From NCBI GenBank assembly GCA_037127255.1, contig JBANSL010000013.1, positions 11,366,688-11,430,687 of the forward strand: a stretch of DNA of 64,000 nt. The letters run 5' to 3'. Every line of letters starts with the position of its first letter. Position 1 is the first letter of the stretch. Source of the DNA: Persicaria tinctoria. Its lineage: Eukaryota; Streptophyta; Magnoliopsida; Caryophyllales; Polygonaceae. Below are positions 34,201-47,940 of this stretch, piece by piece. A program made the translations under genes and the position numbers. The notes beneath the pieces were generated by a model. It searched no databases. It was not told where the DNA came from and saw only the letters and a program-made list of their open reading frames with translations.

Positions 34201-36193
34201 AACTCAATTTTCTGTCACACGTACGAAGTCTAACAAGGTAATCCAGATGTAGTAAATATGAAAGTGCATTAAAGTGCTTTGTTTTAGTTACAATCTTTAC
34301 TATTTCATTCGTCTTGTGTTAAATAGCACCCAAGCTGGACTAATTATAGAGCTGAATCAAATTGAATATCAATTTACTAACACTTTTAGCCATTCTAGCA
34401 TGGTGTTTTCAACCTCTTACTTTTTTACTTGTGGTTCTGGTCATGCTGTGGTGATGCTGCGATAATAATGAATACTGGCCAACTTTGGTTACAGATTTAT
34501 CTTCATTAGCTGATGATGTTTTTCTACATAATTCCAGAATTAAAATTTTATGCTATTTAGCAATTGATATTTGTTAATGATGTATTACAGAATCCCTTTG
34601 CTAGATGGCATATTTGCCAAGGCTCAATAAATAGTATATCCTTCTCACCAAATGGGACATATTTGGCAACAGTTGGTAGAGATGGTAATGTTATTTTCTC
34701 CTAGTTCAGTGAAACATTTTTGTGGTTTTTTGTTACATGATCAGTTGAATACACAGGTTATTTGCGAGTCTTTGACTACCAGAAAGAGCAACTAATATGT
34801 GGAGGCAGAAGTTATTATGGTGCCATACTTTGCTGTGCTTGGAGGTAAGACTGACATTGTTTACCATCCATATTTCATAGTCATGTTTCTATCAACAAAT
34901 GCAAAGATTCAAGTGAGATAATATCCCTTATGCAAAACTTGGTGCATTTTTTCTCTCTCACCACTCTTCATAAGTATGAGTGGATTCTCAGAGGGATTTT
35001 TATCTGATACTTGTCTGTTTTAGCATGGATGGGAAGTATATTTTGACCGGCGGTGAAGATGATCTAGTTCAAGTTTGGAGCATGGAAGATCATAAAGTTG
35101 TCGCATGGGGTGAGGGGCATAACTCTTGGGTGAGTTTTCTGCATTTGAATTATCTGATCAGAACCTCTATCACATTCTGCATATCCCAATAAGTGAAGGT
35201 TCAAGTTCTATCTTTTATTTGCTGATAAAAAGGGTAACACTTGCAGGTCAGTGGAGTGGCCTTTGATCCATTTTGGTCTCCACCTTCATCAGATTGTGAG
35301 GAGGAGAATGTGATGTATAGGTTTGGCTCCGTGGGCCAGGTAACTCTGTGTTCCCTTGTTTAAAGACTTCATAAGTCCTTTCATCAATAAGTTGCCTTGT
35401 CCTGTAGCTCATTTTCTCATCTATCAGTGGGGTCCAATTTTTTTTTTGCGAAGAGTGACAGTCCTTACGGGTGTCATCACTCGTATAGTCAATGAAAGAT
35501 GTTCAGTTGCTTCTCTTGTAGTTTCCAGCAGATTATCCCCTTGTATGGAACAGAACAAGTCTACAATTTGTCCACAAAACAATATCGTTCAGTTTCCTAC
35601 TTGGCTTCGTTTTCAAAATTTGCAATTCTCAGCTGCTTACCCGGCAAAGAATATTGTTAAGCATGACCTGTATAATTACTGTCCTATTTGACAGCAAGGT
35701 GTTCTTTTGCTTTTATCTAGTCATAGAATGCCATATAGGTGTATAGTATACATAATGTGGAGTTTGAGTTGCTTCTGTTAATGACAAGCAGGATACTCAA
35801 TTGCTTTTATGGCACTTCTCCATGGATGAAATTGTAGTACCACTTCGACGGTGTCCCCCAGGTGGTTCTCCAACATATAGTACAGCCAGTCAGTCATCTC
35901 ACTGGGACAATGTCATCCCCTTGGGCACACTACAACCTGCACCAAGCATGCGAGATGTTCCTAAGCTTTCCCCACTGGTTGCCCATCGCGTTCATTCTGA
36001 ACCTCTCTCTGGGTTGATTTTCACCCAGGAGTCCATCCTCACAGCATGCAGGGAAGGCCTCGTAAAGATCTGGACACGGCCTGGTCCTGAAAACCAGTCA
36101 AACAGTAACAACAATCCCGAATCTCTCTCAAATGCCAGTGCAAAAGAGAAGCTCTCCGTTCCAGGGATGGTAAGTGGATCCAACTACAAGTAA
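31250..36193 (+). CDS. WDR20/creC-like WD40 repeat protein
   Basis: Homologue of animal WDR20 and fungal CreC, cofactors of the USP12/USP46-type deubiquitinases. Eleven coding exons: 31250-31426, 32072-32383, 32458-32566, 32646-32739, 33944-34031, 34154-34237, 34591-34684, 34757-34844, 35024-35129, 35247-35339 and 35792-36193. They total about 548 residues with consistent phases. The N-terminus has the family's GLKTYFKTPEGRYKL and a Ser-rich stretch. WD units include the ICQGSINSISFSPNGTYLAT, VGRDGYLRVFDY and TGGEDDLVQVWSMEDHKV segments. A late LIFTQESILTACREGLVKIW repeat closes the propeller. The intron after exon 5 starts GC (AAG|GCAAGC), the rest GT-AG. The start could instead be the in-frame ATG at 31283. 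The gene converges on the ABCA gene downstream. Confidence 0.93.
33251..33298. repeat. Poly-T/(GT)n/(GGGGT)n simple repeat in WDR20-like intron
   Basis: A run of about 17 T is followed by (GT)6-like and GGGGT repeats inside the 1.2-kb intron 4. No function is suggested. Confidence 0.8.
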
Positions 36194-37106
36194 CAGATTG
36201 ATGGATGGCGTGGATGCTCGTGGAGGTTGCCTCTCTGCACATATTTGATGATCATTGAAAACGAGGCTGGTATCTATTTCCTACCCGGCTACCCGTATAC
36301 CCACAAAAAAAGGTTTGGTGTTTGCGCATTTAGATCTGTTAAGAACTCGATTTGTACATTTCGACAAAGAAAAATCTGTACATCTTCATGGAGAGCCTCG
36401 TAATTTGTTGTGACCAGGTTTAGAGGGGGGTTTGTGTTGGATGAGAATATGCACATAAAGTGTCTTTGCAATGGTGCTAATCTTAGGGGAGAGAAGAAAT
36501 AACCGAAGAGATCAGAGTGAGGAATTTATTGGGAAACTCCGTTTTCTATGACTGGGTTTACAGTTTTATATACTCCACCCTGTATGCAATTTTGATTTAC
36601 TTATATGTTAGGCTTATAGCATGTATGTCTTGCCGGTTTGTAGTGCTTCATTTAGCGAGAGATCCGAAAGCATCAAGCCAGCAAACCTTTCTTGCTCGGG
36701 CTTTTATTCTTAGACTTGATCATCGTCGATTGTGTGATTCGTTCCATGTGATCAGAGTTTTGGATTGATTTGGATTTGAGTTGTGCAGAATCTGGTTGGA
36801 AAGGTTCATAAATCTTTAATGTTTTTGAGTGTGAAGTGTATAGCACAAATCTAGATTTACAACAAGTTCTCATTGGCATTTTATTTATAAGGTATAGATA
36901 TATGTTACATACTGTCATACTGGGTATAAATGTAATGTATCATACAAATCCCTATGTACAGCACTTGATTCCAATCTCCATTACATATTTACAATGTGAA
37001 AGTAAGGTAAATAAAATAAAAATTGAAGTCATCAATCAAGAGTGCTACTTCACTGTACCCAACAAAACATGGCTGCTGTTTCTTCTTCAAACATTTGAAC
37101 TGGCAA
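36194..37106. other. Convergent 3' UTR region
   Basis: Spacer between the tail-to-tail WDR20-like and ABCA genes. It presumably holds both 3' UTRs. No additional gene is supported. Confidence 0.5.
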
Positions 37107-40100
37107 TCAAGAAAGGGAATTGAAGGCATTTGCGTCGCGGGCGACTTTGATGAATACATCCTCCAGAGTAGTGTCAGCAAGTCCCCAAGCATAGACTGTG
37201 AACCTGCTCTTGACTCGCTGCACTGCTCGGAAAACATCTGAGATTCTCACCTCTTGTTTCGGCAGCTCAAACTTCTGTGTTCCGGAGATGTGGTAAACCC
37301 TTTGGGCACTCGGGGATAGGCTTCGCACCATGCTCTCCACGTCTGTCTCGTGGGTGGAAGAAGTCGTCATTGTGAATACAAACGAGCCTCCATACCGAGC
37401 TTTCAACTGCAATCAACAGAATTAAAACAATCAGCAAGTATTCGGGACAGGGCAGTTCAAGGTAGTTTCACAATAACATACCTCCTTCGGGTTTCCTATG
37501 CACTGCAAGCTTCCATCAACAAAGATCCCCAATCGATCACAAAGCACCTCGGCTTCTTCCATTGAATGAGCTGACAAAAACAAAGTCCTTTTAAAGCAAT
37601 ACAGAAGGAGCAATAATGTGTGGAGGGACACTTGATAGAGATAAGGGAGTTACTAGTGAGAACAATTGCTCGGTCTCGCTTTGCCCTTTTCACGACATTC
37701 CACAGGTTATTTCTTGAAGCCGGATCCAGTCCAGTACTTGGTTCATCCATGTAAACAACCTTCAATGATATCAAGATTTTGCATTGTAATTAGAATGCAT
37801 TAGATATTAACCCAACAGAATGAGAATGCGATGTGTGTAGTTCGACAAACCTTGGGATCCCCGATCAGTGAGATAGCGACACTAAGCCTCCTCTTCATAC
37901 CTCCACTGTATTTACCAGCGAATTTATCACCAACACCGCCATAAAACAAGTTCACACTCTTAAGAGATTCATCCACAGCCTACAGATGGACAGTGAAAGT
38001 TTTACTATAGACGATTTCACATAGAACAACAACTCCTGTAAGAATAAATGTCTTCCATGATAAGACATACCTGCATTAGAGCTTCGCCTTTTAGATTCTT
38101 AAGGCGACCATAAAACATTAAATGCTCTCTCCCTGTTAAGGTCTCCCATAGCAAGCTGTGAAATTAAGAGGGAGAGTCGACAATAAGATCATGAGAATGT
38201 AAGATACATTCCTTTTCCTTCTGTAAGGACAGCTGTACTAACAATATTTAACAAAAAATACACGGAAGAAAACATAGGCATACTCATGTTGTGGACAGAC
38301 GCCGATGCTGGTGTATATTTCTTCCATTTGAGTCAGTATGTCTTTACCATCAACTAATGCTCTTCCCGAGGACGGCTTGGATAGCCCTATCATCTATCAA
38401 CCAGAATTCAACATTATTTGATTTTAGAAATAACATGGACAAATGATTAGATCATAAATCAATCAGATTGTATATTGACCACATTTACTGTATGATGGGA
38501 AAACTTTCATTTCACTAACCATGCCTATGAAAGAGGTCTTTCCAGCACCATTTGGACCAAGCATGCCAAAGCATTCGCCACGAGGCAAAGCAAGCGACAA
38601 TCCTTTAACTGCAACTTTGGGAGGATTGCCATCCCTTCCTGGATAAACTTTTCTTAAATCATTGCAAATTACAGCTTCATTTACACTTCCTTCTTGTAGC
38701 AGCTGTTCCACCCTCTCCCTCTGTTTGGACAAAAGAAGATTTGAATCAAATAATTATGAAAAAATCCCTCAAAACTGATAAAATAGCATTTGAAGTCACC
38801 AATCCCCATATGTCATTGTCAAGACTATTTCAGAATCAGAATATGAGAGTGATGAAGAAAGCTTGCTGATTTATTTGAGCTAAAGAAGATGAAATAGAAG
38901 ATGCAAAAAGGAGCAAAAACATTACCTCTTGGGTTACGTCGGGTTTCTCCATCTGAACAAGTTCTTTTGAATCTTTTGTTCTACTCCTCCGCAGGCTAGG
39001 CTTCGGGATGAGTTGTGAAGATTTCTTCATAAAGTTAGGCAAGCAAGCAAGAGCAAGATTTTTCACACCTCTTCCTGATGATATGGCTCGATCAACATAG
39101 TATGCAATAGGAAGCACAATCAGCCACTCTATGAACATGATGATCAAGACCTCTTTCATCCCATTGACGCTATCACTCAAATTTCCCCACTGCATACCAT
39201 GTGTTCCCACACGGTTCCCCAAGAACGAATACTGCCCCAACTCGTATAGCCCACGATATAGAGCGAAACCAGGAAACAACTCCATGACAATAATCCATAC
39301 TCCTGCACAAAGTTAAGACTAGCATCAAAATCGTGACGAATCAAACTGCCACCAAAAGAAGTAAATTAATTGCAGCTTGCTCCTTAATTTAGGAGAATGA
39401 CACATCATTAGTAGAAGAACCCGGACTGCAAAAGACACCTGACCCTGAACGTCATCCTAAATTCCTAATCACCAAATAGACAAGCTAAGTGACAAGAGAA
39501 ATTCTCAATTCTCAAACCTCCTGATTCTCTCTCTTGTAAAAAAATAATTTTTTATGCTGTTAAGTAGAAATAGGTACATCATTGAAGATTATTATTAGTC
39601 ACTCATAGCTGTTAGAAAGCCAGTGCATCAATTTTAATATGGAAAAGTTTCTTTTAATCCATTTATTATGTCTTCTAGAATCACTACAAGGAAAAAAAAA
39701 ATCGGTCAGTAATGATCAATATATCTAACTTCTTAATAAGAAATTAACACTCATATTCATAAATAACACATGCAATTTTATTTTATTTATATAGAAACAC
39801 GCTCACAAGTCACAATCCAAGCAAAATATGTAATCTTCTAGTACGTAGTAACTAATAAATTATCGATTTTATCTGAGCGTTCTGCAATGTAGTTTTGATT
39901 TGGTTCAAGTCTAGGATGGCCAAGCTGCACCACAGAAAAGAATAGAAGAAGCATCTGATGCATCAATGGCATAAGGGACCCTTGAAAAAGGTGCACACTC
40001 AAGGATTCAACTTCCAGTTTAGACAAGTAGCCTGGAGGCCCTGGACAAGTTGATTTTCTAGAGACGTGATGGAATTTCTAAAAAAAATCTTGTTCCTTAG

Positions 40101-43100
40101 CTAGCTAGTGTGTTCCATGCAAAAAATGTATATATTGAATGGTAACTAAACAGTTGATAGAGTTCCTTTGATAAAACATCATGCAAAATAAACTTACTTG
40201 GAAATGATTTATCATCTACAAACACTATAAAGAGAAAGCCTCCTAATAACCCACTTCCAAATATGAGGATGTACCCCACAACTGCAAATATCCATGGTTA
40301 GTAGCTGCCACAAAAGAAAAGATAATTTTGAGAAGTAAAACTAAAGATGCGTATCAAATACTAACCTCGGGCAGTCATAATATTCTTAAAAAATGGGGCC
40401 AGAAGGAAAGCAAATGAAATTTGCAAGTTAATATATATGAAAAAGAACACAAATTGAATACTGTAGTCATTTGTTGTGAAAATCTTCAGTCCTGCAGAGA
40501 CAAGAATCGAGGTCAACAATAGTAAGAGAATGGAACTGGTAAGAACTAAGAACAGTGATCATGAAATAATCAAGTTTGAGTTTGATTACCAATTAATGAG
40601 CCAAATATCACAAAGAAGAACACATATACTGTGGATATGGCAAGGAAGTAGGAATAGGAAATCAACCAATATGGCCCATCACCAAGTCCATGCATTTTCA
40701 TCATTATTCGTAGTTTATTTTGATTTTCATAGACCAGAAATGTAAGCACAACCTGCAGCATGAGCACAATATGAAGGCCATAAATATAAATGTAAATTTG
40801 AAAAACTTTTATCCATATACATGACTTTTGTAAATAGTATATACTGTATAATTTACTATTTTAGACAATAATGGATTTCCAATATGTGAAATCGTTGTAA
40901 TTAAGTATGACAGAAAACTCTTGGGTTACTGATTCTTATGAGAAATTTTGCGAACTTATTACATTTATTTAACTCACATGAAAACGGTATATTAAAATGC
41001 ATTCCTGAGACAAACTGATATATTAAATGCAACCAATGGGCTATGGGCAGACTTGAAGCTTAAAATACAACCTAGGGCAACTTGGTATATTTTTCATAAA
41101 TTGATGCAAATTCTAACCTTTTCTCCTCACTGGATTTTAACTTCTGGATTTTTTTACTACTTTTGATTAATTTATTTATAAATCAACCCAATTCTAGTAC
41201 AAAAGCCAACCAGATTTTAACTTATGGATTTTTTTACTACTTTTTCATAAATTGTTGCACATTCTAACAAGTTGTTTATACTGGTCTCTTTGTTTCCCGA
41301 GTTAGAGAAGAAAGAGGCCAACAGGACTGAATTGCCAGACAACATCTTGTCCAATGCATTAGACATTGCCCCAAGAATCATCAATAACTGGTAAATGGAT
41401 TTGACAACTAATATCCTACACATAGCAGACTATAGGTATTAAAGGCACATGAATGGGCATTACTATTAGCAATACACCAACACCTATATATAAAGTGACA
41501 TGACATCAAACCTCTTCTCATGGTGGTTTATTTCTTTTGTTTTTGCTGGCATATCATGATTCTTACAAGCACCATAAATTTAGTACATTACCAAAAAAAT
41601 GTAAATAACAATGGGATACAAGCTGAATGAAGCCAGTTATCTTTTTCTACTTACAGGGAATAATGCGATGATGACATATGTAAACAGGTCTGCACTTAGT
41701 AGAGACGATACATCAATTTTGAGATTATTTTGTTGTCGGGGCATTTCTTGCACGAAATCAAATGGAATTTTGGTACCAAGCCCTTTCAGGAACCGCAGGT
41801 ATGCATTTGATGCCTGTATAAATGAAATGTAAATTTATGTTCAGATAAACAAGTTTCTTGATCTGTTCCTTAAATGTCTGTAAGAATGGGCATGTAAAAG
41901 ACAGGCAAGGAATTCGTTGCAAGAGCATCCTACTTTTATTGGAGATCAAAATAATTGAAGCCTATTGCAAAACCATAAACTCTGAAGACTTAACAAACTA
42001 AAAACTACACTTGAAATATGATATAGGATGACTGGATGAACAAAGAGAACTATTGGGATGTTAAGCTGTTAAGGTATGCAGCATGGTTTTAACAAGGATA
42101 GGATTGCACAAATTACTATTGTGGTCATGCAGAAGTGATCTGTCAATCTGTGCAACGGGCGAATCCGGCTAATTAATCTAGTGTATAAATCTTCTATCTG
42201 TAAAAGCTTTAACTCTTCTTCTTCTTCTTTTTTTTAATTTGTTAAATAGCACCTAAAAGGTTTCCGGTTTCAGCCTTACACTATCAAGTTTTAATGAGGC
42301 TAGATCTGTAGAACATAATTTGCCAATATGTGCAACAAGCAATCTTCTTAGTCTCATAAATCACATAAGTCCTCCGTATAACAAATTTTCGATTCTTTTT
42401 GTTTTTTGTCAAGCAGCACCTATAATGTTTTTGCTTCCCCTCATCTTGAAATAAATTAGATGTCTACAACTTGCCAAGTTCACAATTTTGACTGTATGTT
42501 TGCCATAAATATTCATTGTAGAGTGCAAAAATATGAAAGTGGAATGATGCTTAAAATAAGGTAAATAGCTACTTGGATTAAGCTAGCCATTGTGCAGTTG
42601 ATGAAGACAATGCTCCAATATTAGTTTTAGTTGATTTCTATTTTCTAGCTAGTAGCTGTATTTTTTTTAATTAAATAGTATTCCTGAGACATTTTTGTAA
42701 TGCGATTTAATAGTTTGTTGTTATTTGATCACAAATCCAAGATGATGGAGGTCATGGAGGGATTTCTTCCTATTTTCTAGTTTTTTCTTATTATGCATTT
42801 AGTTCTGTTAAATGTCATTGCACCAAGCACATTCTATGAAAGTATTAAGATGAACATTTCGAGTCTTTGACTTTGCTTCCAAGTTTTACTTAAATTATCC
42901 TCCAAAACCAATAAAATTGGCATTAGAGCTCCACTCATAGGATCTTAAGAGCTTGTGAGGTGGTGTGTACATCCACCAACCAATTTTCTCTTTTCAACCA
43001 TAGCGCAATTAGCAAAGGAAGAAACTCCCATATAGTTTGCAAGAAATTGATCATGGAGAGATGTGCTCCAAGAATGAAGGTGTCAGAGAAGTATGTGTAA

Positions 43101-46017
43101 CTGTAACAAAAATAAATGGTGATGAGAAGTTCATATTTTGAAGGGAATGCTTAGAAATCTGTCGAACAATGCTTAGAAGTTTGCAAGAAATTTGAACAAA
43201 AGGATGTGGACTGCAGTTTTCCTAACATTCATTCCGTGTATATAAATCCTAGCATATCAGGATGAAACCTCACAGGGAAAATGAGCATGATGTTAAAAGG
43301 GAACATTCAAGATAATATCCCTTCTAGATGTTTTCACTTTTCAGAACACATTAGTAATCTAGTGATCCTGCTAGAGACTAAGAGAAAAAAATAAGCTCAT
43401 TCAAAAGTCCAATTATAGATTCTTGACGATATAAAACAAGTTCATAATATCATATTGCTAAGTAATGCAGGAGAAAATTTGTATGACAGGGAAGAATGAT
43501 CACACAAGAAATGAAATAAGTAGGTGGTGTATGATGTTCATAAGATATACCAGATTCACAGACCGCGCCACCCGTGTCATTGCAATTGGACCAAATTGAT
43601 TAAATCCCGTGTCATTACTATAAGTTGCATTGTGCCATATGCTGGCGTTAAATGTCTTCTCATTTGAGTTCAAGAAATCATATGCTGACAAACAAAAACA
43701 GATACCATAAGCACAGTTATAGTTCCACTAAGCAATTAATAAGGAAAATTTGGAGAAACAAACCTGTAACAAATTCATTGATCTCGTTTTTAGAGTTTCC
43801 TTTATTATAACCTTTATACAGCTCCTCGTTAATCTCAGAAGAACTATTACGCCATAAGAGTCGGCCTTGAGCGCATTCAAGCTCTAAATGACATGCATAG
43901 CTTGAAAAATTAGAAATAAACTTAACGAGAGATCTATAACAAAAGACTAGAATTGAAACGAGAGATCCTCACATATTTTCCCTGCTTTAAGGAATGGATC
44001 ACTTAGATGATAAGTAGAATTGAAACGAGAAATACAATAAGACTGCATCAAGAACTTCGAAGATTTCATCTAAATAAGCAAGACAAAAAAAGGCATTCCA
44101 CATCTCCCTTTGAAAGGCATGAGTGCAAGATATTTATCATTGATGTCATGCTAAAAGCAATGGCATTGTGTGATTCAATCTTACCATGAAATAATGATTA
44201 TTTGGTGATAAAATAAGTTCCCGTCCATCTTGTTTCTACCTTTTTTGAAATTCTAGGATTTTGATAAATTCAGAATGACAACAACATTCCTACACCCTCC
44301 CTTTTCCATTATTTTCCACATCAGAATTGAGTAAAGAGGAACAATTTCCAAAATAATCTTAGCATCTCTTTAAAAAAAAATGCTAACCATTGCCCACAAG
44401 CTATGCCTGAAAATATTGAAGGTGGATTAACAAAATTTTCAATAGTGAAAACACTTCTATTCATGTATGAATCAAATCAGAAATACATCTTCGATATAGT
44501 AAAAGAAAATTATTTTCTCATTTATAATTGATATTCATGTTAAAATATGAATGGTCAATTGGCCAATGTTGAAAATGTGTTCGTCCATTTATAGCATATA
44601 CCTTTTTCATAACTTACATACATTTATCTAGCATTATCTAAAAGGAAAGAAAGAGTGGCATCATAAGAATATATAGGTATATATGGGCCATCATCAGCAA
44701 CAGAGAGTGCAGAAAGTTCCAACAAGTTACATTCAGAACACAAATCATTTATGTCATAGAAGAGGAAAAAATACAAATTCCATCAAAGTTATTGTATTTT
44801 TGTTTTACTTAGGCTAGGTTGAAGGAAAGCCACATGACATTGATTCAAAGAGTATATACCTAGCTTTAAAGTCACGTTCGATATAGTGAAGGGCACTGAA
44901 ATGCTTGAATTTGATGTGCACTGAGATTGAACATAATACAAAGGCATGCCAGAGGAGACCGCTGTTTCAAGGATCACTGAAGAGCCAGGTTGAGATGCGG
45001 ACCCCTGAAGTATTCACAAGTCAATAAAACATAGATTGCAAATTGGAGAAATCACCGGTATATAAACATCAATATACAAAGCTTACAAGTATATAGTTTG
45101 ACTGATTGGCCAAAAGAGTAGATAAATCCAAGGCAGAAGTTATCAAAATATTCTCTCCCAAACCTATCAAGTAAAAACAAACAAACAATCAAAGGCGGTT
45201 AAAAGGCTCGGAAAATTAAGGCCATTGGATAGTTATAGTAAAGACTGAAGAAGTAAAGAGTCATACTTTGTGCCAGAGATTGATTGTTTCCAGTGGTAAG
45301 TATGGTGACTGGACAAGATCCTGTCTTTCTACATGATTGATCAGGCAAGTCAGAGAAAGGCATAACATCAGTTCGGACGGCACGATACTCCGGAGCGGGA
45401 ATTTGTAACAATCCAGGCCATTGCGGAGGGTGAGGAATTGCACAGAAGACAGCCTGGTTGGAATCCGAGTACTGAAGCCCACAATCTGTCTGGTTCAATG
45501 GATTGCATCCACATCTGAAACGTGGCTTGTCTAAGGCATTGTCGATCACTTTTTGCAGCACAGCAAGAATTACACAAACGAGGATTGGAAATACTACGAG
45601 ACAGCAATTTGAACGCTTATTCCTTTTCTGAAAAGGGATAGACAAAATTCATCAGCTGTAGTACAAATTACATACTTCAAATTTGGCTACATCGTCTGCT
45701 GATAACACTGAAACCATTAATTGATAGCAGGTGCAACCAAATCGAACAAACAGTTGCCAAATTCAAACTAAAAACGCCAATGTCAAAGGGGGGAAAGTGA
45801 GAAAGTCAGCGCCTTTTCGGTTCTCACTCTCAAAAGGATCATACATTTCAAACAATCAACAGAAATAGTGAAGGATTGAACTGAAATTGGAAAATCAGCA
45901 GTTCGAATTGAAGTCAAACAGAGATGTATGGAGAGGGAAATGAGGAATGAGGACCTGAAAGGTGAGGTTTTTACGAAGCAACGCATCGGCTTGAGTAAAG
46001 TAGCTTGATTTCGCCAT
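37107..46017 (-). CDS. ABCA-subfamily half-size ABC transporter (frameshift in exon 9)
   Basis: Membrane ATP-driven transporter of the plant ABCA2-12 (ATH) type, a group linked to lipid/fatty-acid transport. Eighteen coding exons on the minus strand: 45955-46017, 45267-45627, 45087-45163, 44860-45004, 43764-43883, 43551-43684, 41655-41813, 40590-40752, 40366-40492, 40198-40281, 38926-39302, 38520-38720, 38284-38393, 38071-38155, 37851-37979, 37654-37759, 37482-37570 and 37107-37406. The N-terminus has the clade motif QADALLRKNLTFQ, then a first membrane helix and a large extracellular loop. The membrane block lies near residues 335-560. The NBD has Walker A GPNGAGKT (about 657-664), signature YSGGMKRRLS, Walker B VVYMDEPSTGLDPASR and H-loop THSMEEAE. 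Length would be about 942 residues. One extra base in a T6 run (40440-40445) shifts frame and meets a stop, so it is a pseudogene, a null allele or an assembly error. Confidence 0.93.
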
Positions 46018-46088
46018 GGATTCTGTCGATTGAACACAGACGGTTCAACAGAATCCAAAATCCCACCTCTATCAGAGAGGGCTTCGTC

Positions 46089-46096
46089 TTTATAAA
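46089..46096 (-). promoter_or_regulatory. Candidate TATA box of the ABCA gene
   Basis: TTTATAAA lies about 75 bp upstream of the ATG at 46017, beside a CT/GA-rich tract (46110-46145) of the kind common at plant core promoters. Confidence 0.5.
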
Positions 46097-46349
46097 TCAC
46101 GATTTCACATCTCTCTCCCTCCCTCCCTCAGTCTGTCTGTGTCTCTGTCACCCGTTGTTTCCACGGAAATTTGGAAACAAATAATTTATGCATTTGCTTT
46201 GCTAAGGCTGACGACGAGGGTGAATGTTTCGAGTTTGAATTCATCTTCTGTTTGTTATTCAGCTCATATCTTCGGCTCTTCGGCTCGGCGCGCTTCCTAG
46301 CCACTGTTTCCATTTTTTTAATATATATATATATATAAAAAAACAACAA

Positions 46350-46575
46350 TTTTTTTTTTTTACAGTAGGCAAAAATTAGGATGTATACTACCGACATCCA
46401 TGATATCTAACGTGATAGTGTTCTGGAACTCACAACAAGAACTCAAAATAAAATTACAGCTCAACTGAGGTTTCGCAAGAAAATCAGCTGCACAATTCGT
46501 CTCTCTATAGCAATGCTTAAATGTGATGATTTCGAAATCTTCGCTTAATAATCGGATTTCTTGAAGAAAAAAAAC
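46350..46575 (-). mobile_element. LINE 3' fragment (RNase H C-terminus)
   Basis: A T-run at 46350-46361 marks the poly-A tail of a minus-strand insertion. Minus translation gives a CYRETNCAADFLAK motif, the REXNXXADXLA signature near the end of the RNase H domain in plant L1 elements. 5' truncated; no clean target duplication visible. Confidence 0.75.
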
Positions 46576-46788
46576 CCACAATTATTAATGGGTATATCTA
46601 CGGAGTATTTGGAACATGAAGTAATTAATTTTACAATTTCAAAATCATCAAAAATAATTTTGGAAGGTAACGACGTGCATGCCAATATGCCATTCGTATT
46701 TCCTACTTGAATTTGGTTGCCTTGAAATATGTTTGTTTAAAAAAACAATATTCCATTCATTTATTAAAATATGTTATCTTAGATGCAT

Positions 46789-47290
46789 GTTTTTTTTTAT
46801 TTACAGGAAAGAATTTGGTTGCCTTGAAATCAATTCAGAGCATTCAAACGGATGAGACTTAGTAGGACCAAATCATTCGGAGTGGTCGAGTTGGAGTGCC
46901 TGATGTGGGTCATACAGTCAGCAACCCGATTAGCCTCTATAAAAATATGCAAAATTGGAAAAGACTCATACGATGCATCGAGTCGGATATAATGATCTTA
47001 GCTTTCTAGGTAGCAATATTGTCTGAAGAAAGAGCGCCATCAAAATTTAGTTTTACATAAGCCGGAGGTGGTTTAATCCATTTTGCTTTAGCTCGTTGTC
47101 AAGTTCTTTGATTTGGATTTGCTTTTGGTAGGTTTGGGGCACTCGGAGTCCTCTTGGGAAAGGGCCAACTACCATAGCAAGACCTGGTCCTTGGCGAAGG
47201 AAGAAATCACCCTAGGGTCCAGTTTGAATTTCTTAAAAAGTAATTGGTTTCGAAAGTACCAGGTATTCCACCATAAGGCAGATAAGGTTT
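46789..47290 (-). mobile_element. LINE 3' fragment (RNase H region)
   Basis: After a T-run at about 46789-46799, minus translation shows a WIKPPPAYVKLNFDGALSSDN segment (about 47025-47095), the start of the LINE-associated RNase H domain, with stops downstream. Upstream codons resemble a GPGLAMVVGPFPK linker. Degraded, 5' truncated. Confidence 0.7.
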
Positions 47291-47439
47291 AAAATTCGAT
47301 AATTTTTATTTAGGTTTTTTTTTATGGTGTTGAGGATATTGTGTAAGGCACATCTTTACTTTACACAATCTCTCTCTCACACATACATATATTTGATAAG
47401 GAATGAATTCGGGTATGCATTTAGGACATATATAGTTTG

Positions 47440-47800
47440 TTGCCTCTTGAAACATCATGATGGATGAGGTTTAATAGACTTGGGTATTTGAAGAGTTGCG
47501 TTCCTTGGACATGGTGGGGTGCAACATTAATTGTCCACCACCATATTACCCTCGTAGAACACATGTTTGAGCGTAACACAACCCAGTATATCCCGCCAGA
47601 GGCGGGGTCTCATCGTACGCACCTGGCCTAACTTTCCCCGACAAAGTCGAGAGAATGTTTCCTTATGACCCAGAAGGCAGGGAAAAACACAGAAAGGGAT
47701 GCCCACAGTGCAAGCAACACACCAAGATAGCGAGGAATAAATATCACCACATAAGGAAACACAAAGAGGGATAAGCACAATACTCAAAGCTACTGTAGGG
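47440..47800 (-). mobile_element. Possible third LINE RNase H fragment
   Basis: A minus frame at 47527-47787 ends with VTLKHVFYEGNMVVDN. It resembles the HxxREGNxxAD motif of L1 RNase H domains. The rest of the frame is not recognisable, so only the terminal motif supports this call. Confidence 0.4.
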
Positions 47801-47940
47801 TGTATGTTTGAGTGTAATGATGCAAAAGAGGAGAAATTAAATAAGGCATCTGAGATTGATAATCATCTCAGTTTTCCATGGACACTTCCCACTTTTTGTT
47901 GATCTCTCAGTACAGTAAGTGAGTCGTCTTCCATTTCGAT

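Noticed and set aside
39682..39700. CACTACAAGGAAAA, similar to a CACTA transposon terminus, in an ABCA intron
   Set aside because: No matching inverted end and no 3-bp target duplication was found nearby, so it may be chance.
41217..41423. Minus-strand frame inside the ABCA gene as an extra exon
   Set aside because: Exons 7 and 8 join in phase without it and its translation has no ABCA resemblance.
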